From: Prochlorococcus sp. AG-388-A01
GTDB lineage: Bacteria; Cyanobacteriota; Cyanobacteriia; PCC-6307; Cyanobiaceae
Assembly: GCA_003279945.1 (NCBI GenBank)
Contig: QCGK01000003.1
Location: forward strand, 62,001-126,000
DNA length: 64,000 nt
Direction: 5' to 3'
Shown piece after piece: positions 32,120 to 41,577 of this stretch; the stretch's first letter is position 1, and every line of letters begins with the position of its first letter. Position numbers and translations under genes: made by a program. A model generated the notes under the pieces. The model saw nothing but the letters and a program-made list of their open reading frames with translations. It made no database searches and was not told where the DNA came from.

Positions 32120-33214
32120 ATGAATACTAAAAATAAATTAAAAATAGCCATCGCTGGACTAGGGTTTGGGAAAAAAGTTCATTTACAAGCATTAAAAGAG
32201 TCGGATTATTTTACGCCTGTAGCTATTTATCATTATGAGAAAAAGCAAAAATCGATTCTAGAAAAAGAAACTGGATTAGATTTTTTTCATAATTGGGAAG
32301 ACTTAGTTAAATCTCCAGAAATTGATGGAGTTATTATTGCTACCCCTCCTGAGTCAAGATTTAAATTAGCAAAACGAGCCCTTGAGAATAATAAAAATTT
32401 ACTATTAGAAAAACCCGTTTCAATATCCTCATCTGAAATTGAGGAGCTTCAGAGAATATCTTTGATTAATAATTTAAGCGTATGTGTTGATTTCGAATAC
32501 AGAGCCGTACCTCTTTTCCTTCAAACAAAAAAACTTATTGATGAAAATATCCTAGGAGATATATATTTAGTCAAATTAGATTGGTTAATGGGCAGTAGAT
32601 CCGACCCCAAAAGAGCTTGGAATTGGTATTCACTGGAAGAAAAAGGTGGGGGAGTTATTGGCGCCTTAGGTACTCATGCATTCGATATGTTGAATTGGTT
32701 TTTTGGAGAAGCAATAAACGTATCTGGCAAGTTAGCAACGTCAATTAAAAAAAGACCTTTACCTAATTCATCTGATTTAAATGATGTTACGAGTGAAGAT
32801 GTTTGTTTAGCCAATATAGAAATATCAAACTACAGCTCGAATCTTATTCCATGTCAGGTATCTTTATCATCGATTTCTAAAAACGGAAGAGGATTTAGTT
32901 TAGAAATATATGGAAGCGAAGGTTCACTTATTCTTAAAAGCGAAAACCAAAAAGATTATGTACATGGTTTTAATTTGAAATATTCAAACAACGAAAATAA
33001 AATACAAAATCTAACTGCAGATTCATGTTTTAATTTTGAAAAAACATGGACTGATGGGCGGATTGCTCCAGTTTTGAGAATTCAAAATTTATGGGCTGAG
33101 AGTATTTTTAATAAAACACCTATCATTCCAGGATTGTGCGAGGGAATTGCCAGTCATAAAGTTTGCGAAGCCATAAGAGAATCATCAAAAAGTGGATTAA
33201 GAATCAAAATTTAG
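32120..33214 (+). CDS. Gfo/Idh/MocA-family oxidoreductase
   Basis: NAD(P)-dependent oxidoreductase. The Rossmann motif AGLGFGKKVH is near residues 12-21, the EKP motif (LLLEKPVS) is at about 96-101, and GGVIGALGTHAFDMLNW carries the GxxxDxxH-like region used for catalysis. Length 364. Family members act on sugars, biliverdin or amino-acid-like substrates; nothing here fixes the substrate. It is packed 2 nt behind the secreted protein gene. Confidence 0.9.
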   Translation: MNTKNKLKIAIAGLGFGKKVHLQALKESDYFTPVAIYHYEKKQKSILEKETGLDFFHNWEDLVKSPEIDGVIIATPPESRFKLAKRALENNKNLLLEKPVSISSSEIEELQRISLINNLSVCVDFEYRAVPLFLQTKKLIDENILGDIYLVKLDWLMGSRSDPKRAWNWYSLEEKGGGVIGALGTHAFDMLNWFFGEAINVSGKLATSIKKRPLPNSSDLNDVTSEDVCLANIEISNYSSNLIPCQVSLSSISKNGRGFSLEIYGSEGSLILKSENQKDYVHGFNLKYSNNENKIQNLTADSCFNFEKTWTDGRIAPVLRIQNLWAESIFNKTPIIPGLCEGIASHKVCEAIRESSKSGLRIKI

Positions 33215-33317
33215 GGCTATACATTTATAAGTAGCAATTATCACCCGATAAAGTATTAGATTGATTTTATTTTTTATTCATATTCTGGAAAAATCAATTG
33301 AACTGAACTATTAAAGA

Positions 33318-34385
33318 ATGGCTTTAAATTATTACAAAAATGAGCTTAAAGAAAATGCTCAATTACTAGCTTCTAAAGGGAAAGGGATATTAGCGGTAGA
33401 TGAATCCACTAAAACAGTAGGCAAAAGACTCGCTGGAATAGGTGTTGAGAATACTGAGGAAAATAGGAAAGCGTATAGAGGAATGCTTTTTACTACAAAA
33501 GATCTAGGAAAATACATAAGTGGAGCAATCCTCTTCGAAGAAACTCTTTATCAGAATCACCAAGATGGTGAGTCAATGGTTAAGAAACTAAATGATCTAG
33601 GTATTATTCCAGGTATAAAGGTCGATAAAGGTCTAAATCCACTTCCGGGAGCAGGAGATGTAGAAACTTTTTGCTCTGGCCTAGATGGATTAGTTGAAAG
33701 AGCAGCAAAATATTATGAACAAGGTGCAAGATTTGCAAAGTGGAGAGCAGTTCTGCAGATTACAAATAATGGTTGTCCTTCAAAACTATCAATTCAAGAG
33801 AATGCTTGGGGATTAGCTAGGTATGCAAGATCAGTTCAAGAATCTGGTTTAGTACCAATTATTGAACCAGAAATCTTAATGGACGGTGATCATACTATTG
33901 AAAAAACTGCTGAAGTCCAAGAAGAAGTAATAAAACAGGTTTATATTGCCTGTCAAGAAAATGGAGTTTTTCTAGAAGGAACTCTATTAAAACCCTCTAT
34001 GACTGTTAATGGGGCAGATTGTCCAACAAAGGCTGATCCTATGAAAGTTGCTGAAATGACAATCAGAACTATGGAAAGATGCGTTCCTGCATCTGTTCCT
34101 GGAATAGTTTTCTTATCAGGAGGGTTAAGCGAAGAGGCTGCTTCTGTTTATTTAAATAATATGAACACTCTTTACAGGAAAGCTTTATGGAATGTTTCAT
34201 TCTCCTATGGAAGAGCATTACAACACTCATGCTTAAAGGCCTGGAAAGGAAGCGACGTTGAAGGAGGCCAAAAAGCATTAATAGCAAGAGCTCAAGCTAA
34301 CTCTGAAGCTTCAAAAGGTGCCTATGCAGTAGGATCTCAACCTTCATCTGATGAGCAATTGTTTGTGGCAGGCTACACTTACTAA
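33318..34385 (+). CDS. Fructose-bisphosphate aldolase class I
   Basis: Schiff-base (metal-free) aldolase of the plant/animal type. KGILAVDESTKTVGKRL near the start, ARFAKWRAVLQI with the catalytic Lys, FLEGTLLKPSM with the Schiff-base Lys, and the C-terminal LFVAGYTY ending in Tyr are all present. Length 355. Class I aldolase coexists here with the class II enzyme encoded next, 147 nt downstream. Confidence 0.96.
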   Translation: MALNYYKNELKENAQLLASKGKGILAVDESTKTVGKRLAGIGVENTEENRKAYRGMLFTTKDLGKYISGAILFEETLYQNHQDGESMVKKLNDLGIIPGIKVDKGLNPLPGAGDVETFCSGLDGLVERAAKYYEQGARFAKWRAVLQITNNGCPSKLSIQENAWGLARYARSVQESGLVPIIEPEILMDGDHTIEKTAEVQEEVIKQVYIACQENGVFLEGTLLKPSMTVNGADCPTKADPMKVAEMTIRTMERCVPASVPGIVFLSGGLSEEAASVYLNNMNTLYRKALWNVSFSYGRALQHSCLKAWKGSDVEGGQKALIARAQANSEASKGAYAVGSQPSSDEQLFVAGYTY

Positions 34386-34420
34386 CTAAAAAATTCTAAA
34401 AATATACTCTGGGTCATAAA

Positions 34421-34484
34421 ATTACTTTCTTTAATTTAGTATTTTGTATATCTAATGACGTGACATTTGATACCTCTTTATACT
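34421..34484 (+). promoter_or_regulatory. Promoter and LysR-type box of class II aldolase gene
   Basis: -35 ATGACG (34455-34460) and -10 TATACT (34479-34484), spaced 18 bp. ATTA-N7-TAAT at 34421-34435 is centred about 63 bp before the predicted start, the standard recognition position of LysR regulators. It differs by one base from the cyanobacterial RbcR consensus ATTA(G/A)N5(C/T)TAAT. Confidence 0.5.
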
Positions 34485-34532
34485 AAAATCTCGGAATCAT
34501 GTGCTTTATATAGCATTTAACTTATTTTAATT

Positions 34533-35606
34533 ATGGCCCTCGTTCCACTAAGACTACTTTTAGATCACGCTGCTGAGAATAATTACGGTATTCCAGCTTT
34601 CAATGTTAATAACCTTGAGCAAGTTCAAGCAATCATGGAAGCAGCATATGAAACTGATAGTCCAGTAATTCTACAAGCTTCAAGAGGGGCAAGAAATTAT
34701 GCAGGAGAAATTTTCTTACGTCATCTAATCCTTGCTGCCACAGAAACATATCCTAATATTCCAGTAGTAATGCACCAAGACCATGGTAATGAGCCATCAA
34801 CATGCTATTCAGCTGCAATAAATGGATTCACATCAGTAATGATGGATGGTTCTCTAGAGGCAGATGCAAAGACACCCGCTAGTTACGAATATAATGTTGC
34901 AGTTACTAAAAAAGTAGTAGATTTTGCTCATTCAGTTGGAGTTAGTGTTGAAGGAGAATTAGGTTGCTTAGGTTCATTAGAAACAGGGAAAGGTGAAGCA
35001 GAAGATGGTCATGGATTTGAAGGTGAACTTTCTACAGATATGCTTTTGACTGATCCTGAAGAAGCTGCAGATTTTGTTGCTAAAACAAAAGTTGATGCAT
35101 TAGCTATTGCTATAGGTACAAGTCATGGTGCTTATAAATTCACAAGGAAACCTACAGGAGAAGTTCTTGCAATAAGCAGAATTGCTGAAATTCATAAAGC
35201 ACTTCCAAATACCCATCTTGTAATGCATGGATCTAGTTCAGTTCCTCAGGAATGGTTAGACATCATTAACAAATATGGTGGTGAAATTCCTCAAACATAT
35301 GGCGTTCCAGTTGAAGAAATTCAAGAGGGGATAAGGAATGGAGTCAGGAAAGTTAACATTGACACCGATAACAGACTTGCTTTTACTGCCGCGGTTAGAG
35401 AGGCAGCATTTGCTGATAAGGCAAACTTTGACCCTAGACATTTCAACAAGCCCGCTAGAAAATACATGAAGCAAGTTTGTCTTGATAGATACAAGCAGTT
35501 CTGGTGCGAAGGTCAAGCAAGTAAGATCAAACAAAACAGCACTAATTATTTTGCTGATCTTTACGCAAAAGGTGATTTGGATCCAAAAGTAAAAGCTACT
35601 GTTTAA
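34533..35606 (+). CDS. fbaA: Fructose-bisphosphate/sedoheptulose-bisphosphate aldolase class II
   Basis: Zinc-dependent aldolase acting in the Calvin cycle and glycolysis. Catalytic Asp and zinc His are in [14 protein letters not shown], further zinc ligands are in [12 protein letters not shown] and [10 protein letters not shown], and the phosphate loop is in [17 protein letters not shown]. Length 357 fits the CbbA/Fda-type found in cyanobacteria (gene names fbaA, fda or cbbA). Base use is more GC-rich than in the neighbours, typical of high expression. A strong terminator follows. Confidence 0.96.
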   Translation: MALVPLRLLLDHAAENNYGIPAFNVNNLEQVQAIMEAAYETDSPVILQASRGARNYAGEIFLRHLILAATETYPNIPVVMHQDHGNEPSTCYSAAINGFTSVMMDGSLEADAKTPASYEYNVAVTKKVVDFAHSVGVSVEGELGCLGSLETGKGEAEDGHGFEGELSTDMLLTDPEEAADFVAKTKVDALAIAIGTSHGAYKFTRKPTGEVLAISRIAEIHKALPNTHLVMHGSSSVPQEWLDIINKYGGEIPQTYGVPVEEIQEGIRNGVRKVNIDTDNRLAFTAAVREAAFADKANFDPRHFNKPARKYMKQVCLDRYKQFWCEGQASKIKQNSTNYFADLYAKGDLDPKVKATV

Positions 35607-35624
35607 TTCATAACTGAATCAAAT

Positions 35625-35656
35625 AAAAAAGACCTCCCAAATAGGAGGTCTTTTTT
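35625..35656. terminator. Bidirectional intrinsic terminator between fbaA and purQ
   Basis: Perfect stem AAAAAAGACCTCC / GGAGGTCTTTTTT (35625-35637 and 35644-35656), 13 bp with a 6-nt loop. The GC core is followed by a T run on both strands, so it can stop both convergent transcripts. It touches the purQ stop codon. Confidence 0.92.
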
Positions 35657-36320
35657 ATTTCATTATTAATGATTTTAATGTAAAGAGACCATCAGTCCCA
35701 CCAATTGTCCCGTCACATGCTCGCTCTGGATGAGGCATTAAACCTAAAACATTTCCCTTTTCATTAGTTATGCCTGCGATATCGAATGAGGATCCATTAG
35801 GATTATTTTTATATCTCAAAGCGATCAATTCATTATCTGCAAGTTTTTTTAAAGTATCAGAATCACAATGATATCTTCCTTCCCCATGCGCTATTGGCAA
35901 CTTAATAGTTTGTTTTTTATCTCCATTATTAAACCAACCTCCTTTTGAAGAAACAATATCCAGTTCAACGTCATCACAAATAAAATTTAGATTTTTATTT
36001 GCAACAAGAGCACCAGGCAAAAACCCAGATTCTGTCAAAATTTGAAACCCATTACAAATTCCTAAAACTCTTTTCCCGCTTATAACAAACTCATCCAAGG
36101 CATTTATTAATGGAGAGAATCTCGCAATTGCTCCGCATCTTAAATAATCACCATAGCTAAATCCTCCAGGTAAAACTATTGCATCTACATCACTTAAATC
36201 TGAAGACTCATGCCATAAGTATTTTGTTCTTATGTCTAAACAACCTTCCAATGCCCATGAAACATCACGATCACAATTAGAACCTGGGAAGACAACAATT
36301 CCTACAGTAAAATTATCCAT
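35655..36320 (-). CDS. purQ: Phosphoribosylformylglycinamidine synthase subunit PurQ
   Basis: Glutaminase subunit that feeds ammonia to PurL in the fourth step of purine synthesis. Class I amidotransferase triad: Cys in [11 protein letters not shown], and His/Glu in [10 protein letters not shown]. The N-terminus [14 protein letters not shown] is diagnostic of PurQ. Length 221. It starts 1 nt after purS, forming a purSQ operon; purL lies outside the window. Confidence 0.97.
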   Translation of the reverse strand: MDNFTVGIVVFPGSNCDRDVSWALEGCLDIRTKYLWHESSDLSDVDAIVLPGGFSYGDYLRCGAIARFSPLINALDEFVISGKRVLGICNGFQILTESGFLPGALVANKNLNFICDDVELDIVSSKGGWFNNGDKKQTIKLPIAHGEGRYHCDSDTLKKLADNELIALRYKNNPNGSSFDIAGITNEKGNVLGLMPHPERACDGTIGGTDGLFTLKSLIMK

Positions 36321-36321
36321 C

Positions 36322-36576
36322 TTATAATTTTTCTAATGAATACTCATAATCTTCAATAACAGTATTTGCGAATAACCTATCACACAATAAATCAATTTTT
36401 TCTCTTACTTCGTTTTCACCGTTACCTTCTATTTTTACTTCAATCATTTTTCCTATACGTAATGATTTTATTCCCTCGGCCCCAAGTTTTATAGAAGCAG
36501 ATTTGGTAGCTTCCCCTGCTGGATCTAAAACTGAAGGTCTTAGTCTTACAAAAACTTTTACAGCAAATTGGTCCAA
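36322..36576 (-). CDS. purS: Phosphoribosylformylglycinamidine synthase subunit PurS
   Basis: Small subunit that bridges PurQ and PurL. The family pattern is present: [20 protein letters not shown] at the N-terminus, then [16 protein letters not shown] and [14 protein letters not shown] at the end. Length 84. It is 1 nt upstream of purQ on the same strand. Confidence 0.95.
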   Translation of the reverse strand: MDQFAVKVFVRLRPSVLDPAGEATKSASIKLGAEGIKSLRIGKMIEVKIEGNGENEVREKIDLLCDRLFANTVIEDYEYSLEKL

Positions 36577-36673
36577 TTAAAAATTAATTTCTACTAGAAG
36601 ATTAGTTTAAATTTTAATAAAAAGTACTATTGATTAATAAACAAATATTTTTACCTTAAGGTTTCCTGAATTA

Positions 36674-36838
36674 TTAAATGTGTATATAGCCTTTACCAAA
36701 ACAAACTAAGCAAGTTCTTCTTGAATTTTCTGGTGTTTTAAAATTTCCTGCCCCTCCACATTTTGAACATTTGATTTTATCAATTGATATTACATCGTTA
36801 GAGATTATTTGTTTTAAAGCAATTTTTGGATTTTCCAT
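36674..36838 (-). CDS. Small DnaJ-type zinc-finger protein, 54 aa
   Basis: ATG-to-TAA frame of 54 residues, starting MENPKIALKQII. It has two CxxC pairs in DnaJ cysteine-rich-domain style: C24-x2-C27-G-G-A-G and C43-x2-C46-F-G-K-G. Such tiny BSD2/DnaJ-like zinc fingers occur in cyanobacteria and chloroplasts; some assist protein folding, for instance of RuBisCO. No J domain. It occupies most of the gap between purS and the CobW gene. Confidence 0.72.
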   Translation of the reverse strand: MENPKIALKQIISNDVISIDKIKCSKCGGAGNFKTPENSRRTCLVCFGKGYIHI

Positions 36839-36884
36839 TTAGCGCTGCCTACTCTAGTAAGTATCTCGAGTGACAACTATAAAG

Positions 36885-37949
36885 TCAAATTGCTATTTTT
36901 GGGTCACTTAAAATCTTAAATTTCTCTTTAATTTTTTTATTGAAAGTTTTTATAGATTTTTCATCAAAGGAAATTATCACTAATTCAAGCCCAGCATTAT
37001 CATTTGGTCTCCAACAATTGTCTGGAGCCTCTTCAAACCAAGTATTAATTTTTTTTCCAACAATTTGTATTTGTAAAGGCAATGATTTGTTTGGTATCCA
37101 AATACGTCCTTTTATTCGAAGAATGTTTAATTCATCCAATATTCTTGACATTTCTTTTTCAAAGTCATTTTTTTCAAGGAAATAATTTAATTTAATTGAA
37201 TGTGATACAAGCTCAACATGATTATGATCATGTTCTTCAGTTAAAAATTCTTTATAATTCTCTTTTTTAAATTTAAAATCAAATAAATAATTTAAATCAA
37301 TTTTGCCATTTTTGGATTTAAGAATTGGCACAGATGAGTTTAGACTTCCCTTGATTTTGTTTTTTATAAAGTCAAATTGATGATCATTTAAGATGTCTGA
37401 TCTAGAGATTAAAACAATATCAGAGACTTCAAGTTGCTCTTCAAAAAGTTCTTCAATAGAGGCGTTGTGATAAATTTTATCTGTTTCTTTATATTGTTTT
37501 GTTATTATATTTAGATCATTAATTGGTGAACTATTAAGCATTGATTCTCCATTAACGATACCAACAACAAGATCAAGGTAGATGGAAGACCTAATTTCAG
37601 GCCAGTTAAGTGCTTGAATTAAGGGAATTGGTAGTGCCAATCCACTTGTTTCGATAATTATTGATTCGATAGGAGGATTAAATTCTATTAGAGCTTTTAT
37701 TGATGGAACAAAATCATCTTGCACAGTACAACATAAACATCCATTATTTAATTCGATTACGCAGTCGTCCTCAGTTTCATCACATCTATCGCAACTTTTA
37801 ATCAAATCACCGTCAATTCCAACATCACCAAATTCATTGATTATTAAACCAAACTTTTTATTACTCTCCTTTAATAAATATCTAAGAAAAGTTGTTTTAC
37901 CAGAGCCAAGAAAACCTGAAACTACTATTACTGGTATTTTCTTTTTCAT
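36885..37949 (-). CDS. CobW/COG0523-family GTPase
   Basis: P-loop GTPase of the G3E family, often a metal chaperone or zinc-homeostasis factor. Walker A GFLGSGKT is at residues 12-19, the metal-binding CLCC at 71-74 (GCLCC; consensus CxCC), and ETSGLALPIP follows. An acidic/Cys region (CDRCDETEDDC, about 53-63) and a His-rich stretch (EEHDHNHVELVSH) suggest metal binding. The C-terminal CobW_C domain runs from about residue 240. Length 354. Whether it serves zinc, cobalt or another metal cannot be told; no Zur box was seen. Confidence 0.92.
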   Translation of the reverse strand: MKKKIPVIVVSGFLGSGKTTFLRYLLKESNKKFGLIINEFGDVGIDGDLIKSCDRCDETEDDCVIELNNGCLCCTVQDDFVPSIKALIEFNPPIESIIIETSGLALPIPLIQALNWPEIRSSIYLDLVVGIVNGESMLNSSPINDLNIITKQYKETDKIYHNASIEELFEEQLEVSDIVLISRSDILNDHQFDFIKNKIKGSLNSSVPILKSKNGKIDLNYLFDFKFKKENYKEFLTEEHDHNHVELVSHSIKLNYFLEKNDFEKEMSRILDELNILRIKGRIWIPNKSLPLQIQIVGKKINTWFEEAPDNCWRPNDNAGLELVIISFDEKSIKTFNKKIKEKFKILSDPKIAI

Positions 37950-37958
37950 ACTTAGTTA

Positions 37959-38471
37959 TTAACATCCTAAACTATATTCTGTACTCTCTCCTGTAGAACT
38001 ATTTGTGCCATTAGCAATCTCACATAATTGTTTTTGTTGAGTACGGCTAAGAACAGCATCAGTGAAATCTGCACCATCTATTTTTGCTCCTTCAAAATTA
38101 CTCTCCATTAATAAAGCATTTGTAAAATTAACATCCGAAAGATCTGCATCTGTAAAGTCGGTTGCATAGGCAAGAGCGTCTCTCAAATTAGCACCCGTAA
38201 ACGTAGCATTTTGCAATTTACTATTATTGAATACTGCGCCTTCTAAATTACTCTCACTAAAATTAAAACCATTCAAATCAAACTTAACGTATTCGTTACC
38301 GCTTAAATCTTGACCATGCATATCTGGCTCTAAATTAAGGTCTTGTTGGTTTCTTATCTCAGGAGGTCTTTTAGCCCATGCAGAATTTACAGAATTAAAA
38401 AATAAAATCCCAACGAATAACAAAGTAATTAATGCATTCTTTAGTGAGGGGAAAACAATTGATTTAATCAT
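37959..38471 (-). CDS. Secreted pentapeptide-repeat protein
   Basis: An N-terminal signal peptide (about residues 1-33, ending SAWA-K) is followed by a run of A(D/N)LxX pentapeptides from about residue 62 to 148 (NFSESNLEGAVFNNSKLQNATFTGANLRDA...), predicted to fold as a right-handed quadrilateral helix. Two C-terminal cysteines (QKQLCEIANG and the final C) may form a disulphide, as in lumenal pentapeptide proteins of the thylakoid. It lies 9 nt upstream of the CobW gene on the same strand. Function unknown. Confidence 0.88.
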   Translation of the reverse strand: MIKSIVFPSLKNALITLLFVGILFFNSVNSAWAKRPPEIRNQQDLNLEPDMHGQDLSGNEYVKFDLNGFNFSESNLEGAVFNNSKLQNATFTGANLRDALAYATDFTDADLSDVNFTNALLMESNFEGAKIDGADFTDAVLSRTQQKQLCEIANGTNSSTGESTEYSLGC

Positions 38472-38534
38472 AATAAGACTGTATTTTAGAACTTAAGTAT
38501 TTAAAGTTTGTAAGAGTATCTTAAAGGAAAATAT

Positions 38535-39152
38535 ATGGCAATGTCACTAAAGGTTATTGTTCCTCCTCATCCATTAATAAAACATTGGCTTTCAATATTG
38601 CGAGAAAAAAATACTCCAAATATTTTGTACTCAACAGGATATGAACAAGTAGGGAAATGGCTTACATATGAAGCATTACGTAATTGGCTGCCATATAAAA
38701 AAGAAATAGTAAATACTGATAATGGGGACGCAGATGGATTCTTTATTAATAATGATTATCCAATAAATGTTCTCGCAACGTTGCCCGAAGGGTTATCTCT
38801 TTGGCTTGGATCTAAAGAGGTAATTCCTAATGCAACCCTTTCATTAGGAGAACTTCCTAAAAGTATTGAATCAAATGAAGGAGTTATTTTTTATTCAGAA
38901 CAAATAACTACAAAATCGTCAATATTAGAAACTTTAATCAAATTAAAGGAACTAGGAGTTGATTCCAATAGGATTTTGTTAATAACTGCTATTTGCTCAA
39001 ATAAAGGGTTAAATGAAATCGCGAAATTATTTCCTAATCAGGTAATCTATACTGCTTGCATTGATGAGGAAGACGATAATACAAAATTATTATTTCCTGG
39101 GATTGGAAATCCTTTATCACGTTTAAGTACTATATTTCGAGATAAGAACTAA
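38535..39152 (+). CDS. Uracil-phosphoribosyltransferase-like protein, probably degenerate
   Basis: The N-terminus VIVPPHPLIKHWLSILREKNT and the C-terminus VIYTACIDEEDD ... FPGIGNPLSRL align with UPRTase (HPL.KHKL..LR and the uracil-binding YTA.ID...L...G..GDA..R loop). The PRPP-binding loop DPMLATGGS is missing and replaced by YSEQITTKSSI, so UMP synthesis from uracil is unlikely. It may have a regulatory or structural role. Length 205 as in UPRTases. A conserved picocyanobacterial gene by my recollection, function unproven. Confidence 0.75.
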   Translation: MAMSLKVIVPPHPLIKHWLSILREKNTPNILYSTGYEQVGKWLTYEALRNWLPYKKEIVNTDNGDADGFFINNDYPINVLATLPEGLSLWLGSKEVIPNATLSLGELPKSIESNEGVIFYSEQITTKSSILETLIKLKELGVDSNRILLITAICSNKGLNEIAKLFPNQVIYTACIDEEDDNTKLLFPGIGNPLSRLSTIFRDKN

Positions 39153-39181
39153 TATATAATAAGGGAGTAATTATTTTACAA

Positions 39182-39472
39182 ATGTCTGAATACAGAGATT
39201 CGTCTTCAAATAATCTTTTATCATTAATAAGCGGTGCTTTTATTGGAGCAGCAGGTCTGGCTTGGTGGTTAATATCCGAAGCAGACAAAAGAAAGGAGGA
39301 AAAAAAACAAAAAGCAATGATGTATTCCTCCAGAATTCAAGACGGATCTGAAGCGATTGATTCAAATGAAAATATAAATGATGTAGAAGGAGAGAATCTG
39401 GAGAAGAAAGTTGAGCAACTTAATTCTGCAATTGCTGATGTGAGGAAGCAACTTGAAGAGTTGGGGCAATAG
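39182..39472 (+). CDS. Small membrane-anchored coiled-coil protein, 96 aa
   Basis: One membrane helix (SLISGAFIGAAGLAWWLI, about residues 15-31), a basic linker (DKRKEEKKQK), an acidic stretch, then a C-terminal coiled coil (ENLEKKVEQLNSAIADVRKQLEEL). No catalytic motif. It lies 29 nt after the UPRT-like gene and 23 nt before ilvD. Function unknown. Confidence 0.78.
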   Translation: MSEYRDSSSNNLLSLISGAFIGAAGLAWWLISEADKRKEEKKQKAMMYSSRIQDGSEAIDSNENINDVEGENLEKKVEQLNSAIADVRKQLEELGQ

Positions 39473-39495
39473 AATAAAAAAGGTTCTCAAATAAT

Positions 39496-41169
39496 ATGAA
39501 TAAACTCAGATCATCTGCAATAACCCAAGGTGTGCAAAGATCCCCTAACAGATCAATGTTAAGAGCTGTTGGATTTAATGATGAAGATTTTAATAAACCT
39601 ATCATTGGAGTTGCTAATGGATACAGCACCATAACACCATGCAATATAGGTTTAAATAAGTTAGCTCTCAGAGCTGAAAAGTCAATTAAAAGATCAGGTG
39701 CGATGCCTCAAATGTTTGGAACGATCACAGTAAGTGATGGTATTTCTATGGGAACAGAAGGCATGAAATATTCCCTTGTTTCAAGAGAAGTTATTGCTGA
39801 TTCAATAGAAACAGCATGCAATGCTCAGAGTATGGATGGAGTGCTAGCTATAGGTGGATGTGACAAAAATATGCCAGGAGCCATGATAGCAATTGCAAGA
39901 ATGAATATCCCCTCAATTTTCATTTATGGAGGGACAATTAAACCTGGGAAATTACATGGAGAAGATCTTACTGTTGTTAGTGCATTCGAAGCTGTTGGAC
40001 AATTAACATCAGGCAAAATTAATGAAGAAAGACTAATGCAAGTTGAGAAAAATTGTATTCCTGGCGCTGGTAGCTGTGGAGGGATGTTTACAGCTAATAC
40101 TATGTCTGCGGTTATTGAAGTATTAGGTTTAAGTCTTCCTCACAGTTCCACTATGGCTGCTGAAGATCTTGAAAAAGAATTAAGTGCAGATAAAAGTGCT
40201 GAGATATTAGTCTCTGCAATAGAAAATGATATAAGACCTTTAGACCTAATGACTAAGAAAGCATTTGAAAATGCAATATCAGTAATTATGGCAATTGGAG
40301 GTTCAACAAATGCGGTATTGCACATCTTAGCTATTGCAAATACTGCAGGAATAGATATCAACATTAATGATTTTGAAAGAATAAGACAAAAAGTACCTGT
40401 TATTTGTGACCTTAAACCGAGTGGCAAATATGTGACGGTGGACCTTCATAATGCAGGCGGGATTCCACAAGTAATGAAAATACTTTTGAATGCAGGATTA
40501 ATTCACGGTGAATGTAAAAACATTGAAGGCAAAACCATCTCAGAATACTTACAGGATATTCCAGATAAGCCTCCAACAAATCAAAATGTTATAAGAGATA
40601 TAGATGACCCTCTTTATAAAAAAGGACATCTAGCAATTTTAAAAGGTAACTTAGCAAGCGAAGGTTCTGTAGCAAAAATTAGCGGAGTAAAAAACCCCGT
40701 ATTAAAAGGTCCAGCAAAGATTTTTGAAAGTGAAGAGGATTGTTTAAAATCTATATTAAATAACGATATCAAAGCTGGTGATGTTGTTGTTATTAGAAAC
40801 GAAGGGCCTGTAGGAGGTCCAGGAATGAGAGAAATGTTAGCCCCAACATCTGCAATTGTGGGACAAGGACTGGGAGAGAAGGTAGCTTTAATTACCGATG
40901 GTAGATTTAGCGGTGGCACCTATGGTCTGGTTGTGGGTCACATAGCTCCAGAGGCTGCTGTTGGCGGAAATATTGCTCTAATAAAACAAGGTGATTTAAT
41001 TACTGTAGATGCTGTAAAACAACTAATTGAAGTTGATTTATCTGAAGAAGAATTAGAAAAAAGAAAAAAAGATTGGGCAAAACCTACACAAAAATATAAA
41101 AGAGGTATTCTTTCAAAATATTCGAGAATCGTAAGCACATCAAGCTTAGGTGCTGTTACTGATTTATAA
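39496..41169 (+). CDS. ilvD: Dihydroxy-acid dehydratase
   Basis: Fe-S dehydratase in valine, leucine and isoleucine synthesis. Cluster cysteines are in [14 protein letters not shown] and [16 protein letters not shown]-terminal [14 protein letters not shown] and [13 protein letters not shown] are typical. Length 557 is the short bacterial form. The start [12 protein letters not shown] fits the family. Confidence 0.98.
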   Translation: MNKLRSSAITQGVQRSPNRSMLRAVGFNDEDFNKPIIGVANGYSTITPCNIGLNKLALRAEKSIKRSGAMPQMFGTITVSDGISMGTEGMKYSLVSREVIADSIETACNAQSMDGVLAIGGCDKNMPGAMIAIARMNIPSIFIYGGTIKPGKLHGEDLTVVSAFEAVGQLTSGKINEERLMQVEKNCIPGAGSCGGMFTANTMSAVIEVLGLSLPHSSTMAAEDLEKELSADKSAEILVSAIENDIRPLDLMTKKAFENAISVIMAIGGSTNAVLHILAIANTAGIDININDFERIRQKVPVICDLKPSGKYVTVDLHNAGGIPQVMKILLNAGLIHGECKNIEGKTISEYLQDIPDKPPTNQNVIRDIDDPLYKKGHLAILKGNLASEGSVAKISGVKNPVLKGPAKIFESEEDCLKSILNNDIKAGDVVVIRNEGPVGGPGMREMLAPTSAIVGQGLGEKVALITDGRFSGGTYGLVVGHIAPEAAVGGNIALIKQGDLITVDAVKQLIEVDLSEEELEKRKKDWAKPTQKYKRGILSKYSRIVSTSSLGAVTDL

Positions 41170-41190
41170 ACCAGCTCAAAATTTATTTAC

Positions 41191-41577
41191 TTAATTAATA
41201 AAACTTTTTATCCTATTTGCTAAATTTTCTAATCTAGCGCTGTAATTTGGTGAGTTGCATTTTTTTCCATTATTGCTGTCCATCCATAATGTTTTAACTC
41301 CGCACCACAATATTGGTTCATCAGGGAAATTAAGCTTAGAGATAACTAAAACCAACTCTTTATTTGATTTAAAAAGTTCTAATTCTAGATCATAAATTTC
41401 TAATCTTTTACCTTCTTTATCTCGACATAAGATATTAACCGTCAAATCAATATCTTCTTCTTCGAATTCGTAATCACCATTTATTTTTACAACAGAATGA
41501 ACAAAAGGTTTATTTGTTAAATCTGCTGACTTAGCGATTAAGCTCTCTATATTTTTAGATGGATTTTCAAAAAACAC
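41191..41577 (-). CDS. Conserved hypothetical protein, 128 aa
   Basis: Soluble protein starting MFFENPSKNIESLIAK, with beta-rich patterns (DIDLTVNILCRDKEGKRLEIYDLELELF ... LVLVISKLNFPDEPILWCGVKTLWMDS). It resembles conserved cyanobacterial proteins with no known role. Its first 11 bases overlap the end of the CIA30 gene upstream on the same strand, so it is probably translationally coupled to it. Confidence 0.78.
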   Translation of the reverse strand: MFFENPSKNIESLIAKSADLTNKPFVHSVVKINGDYEFEEEDIDLTVNILCRDKEGKRLEIYDLELELFKSNKELVLVISKLNFPDEPILWCGVKTLWMDSNNGKKCNSPNYSARLENLANRIKSFIN

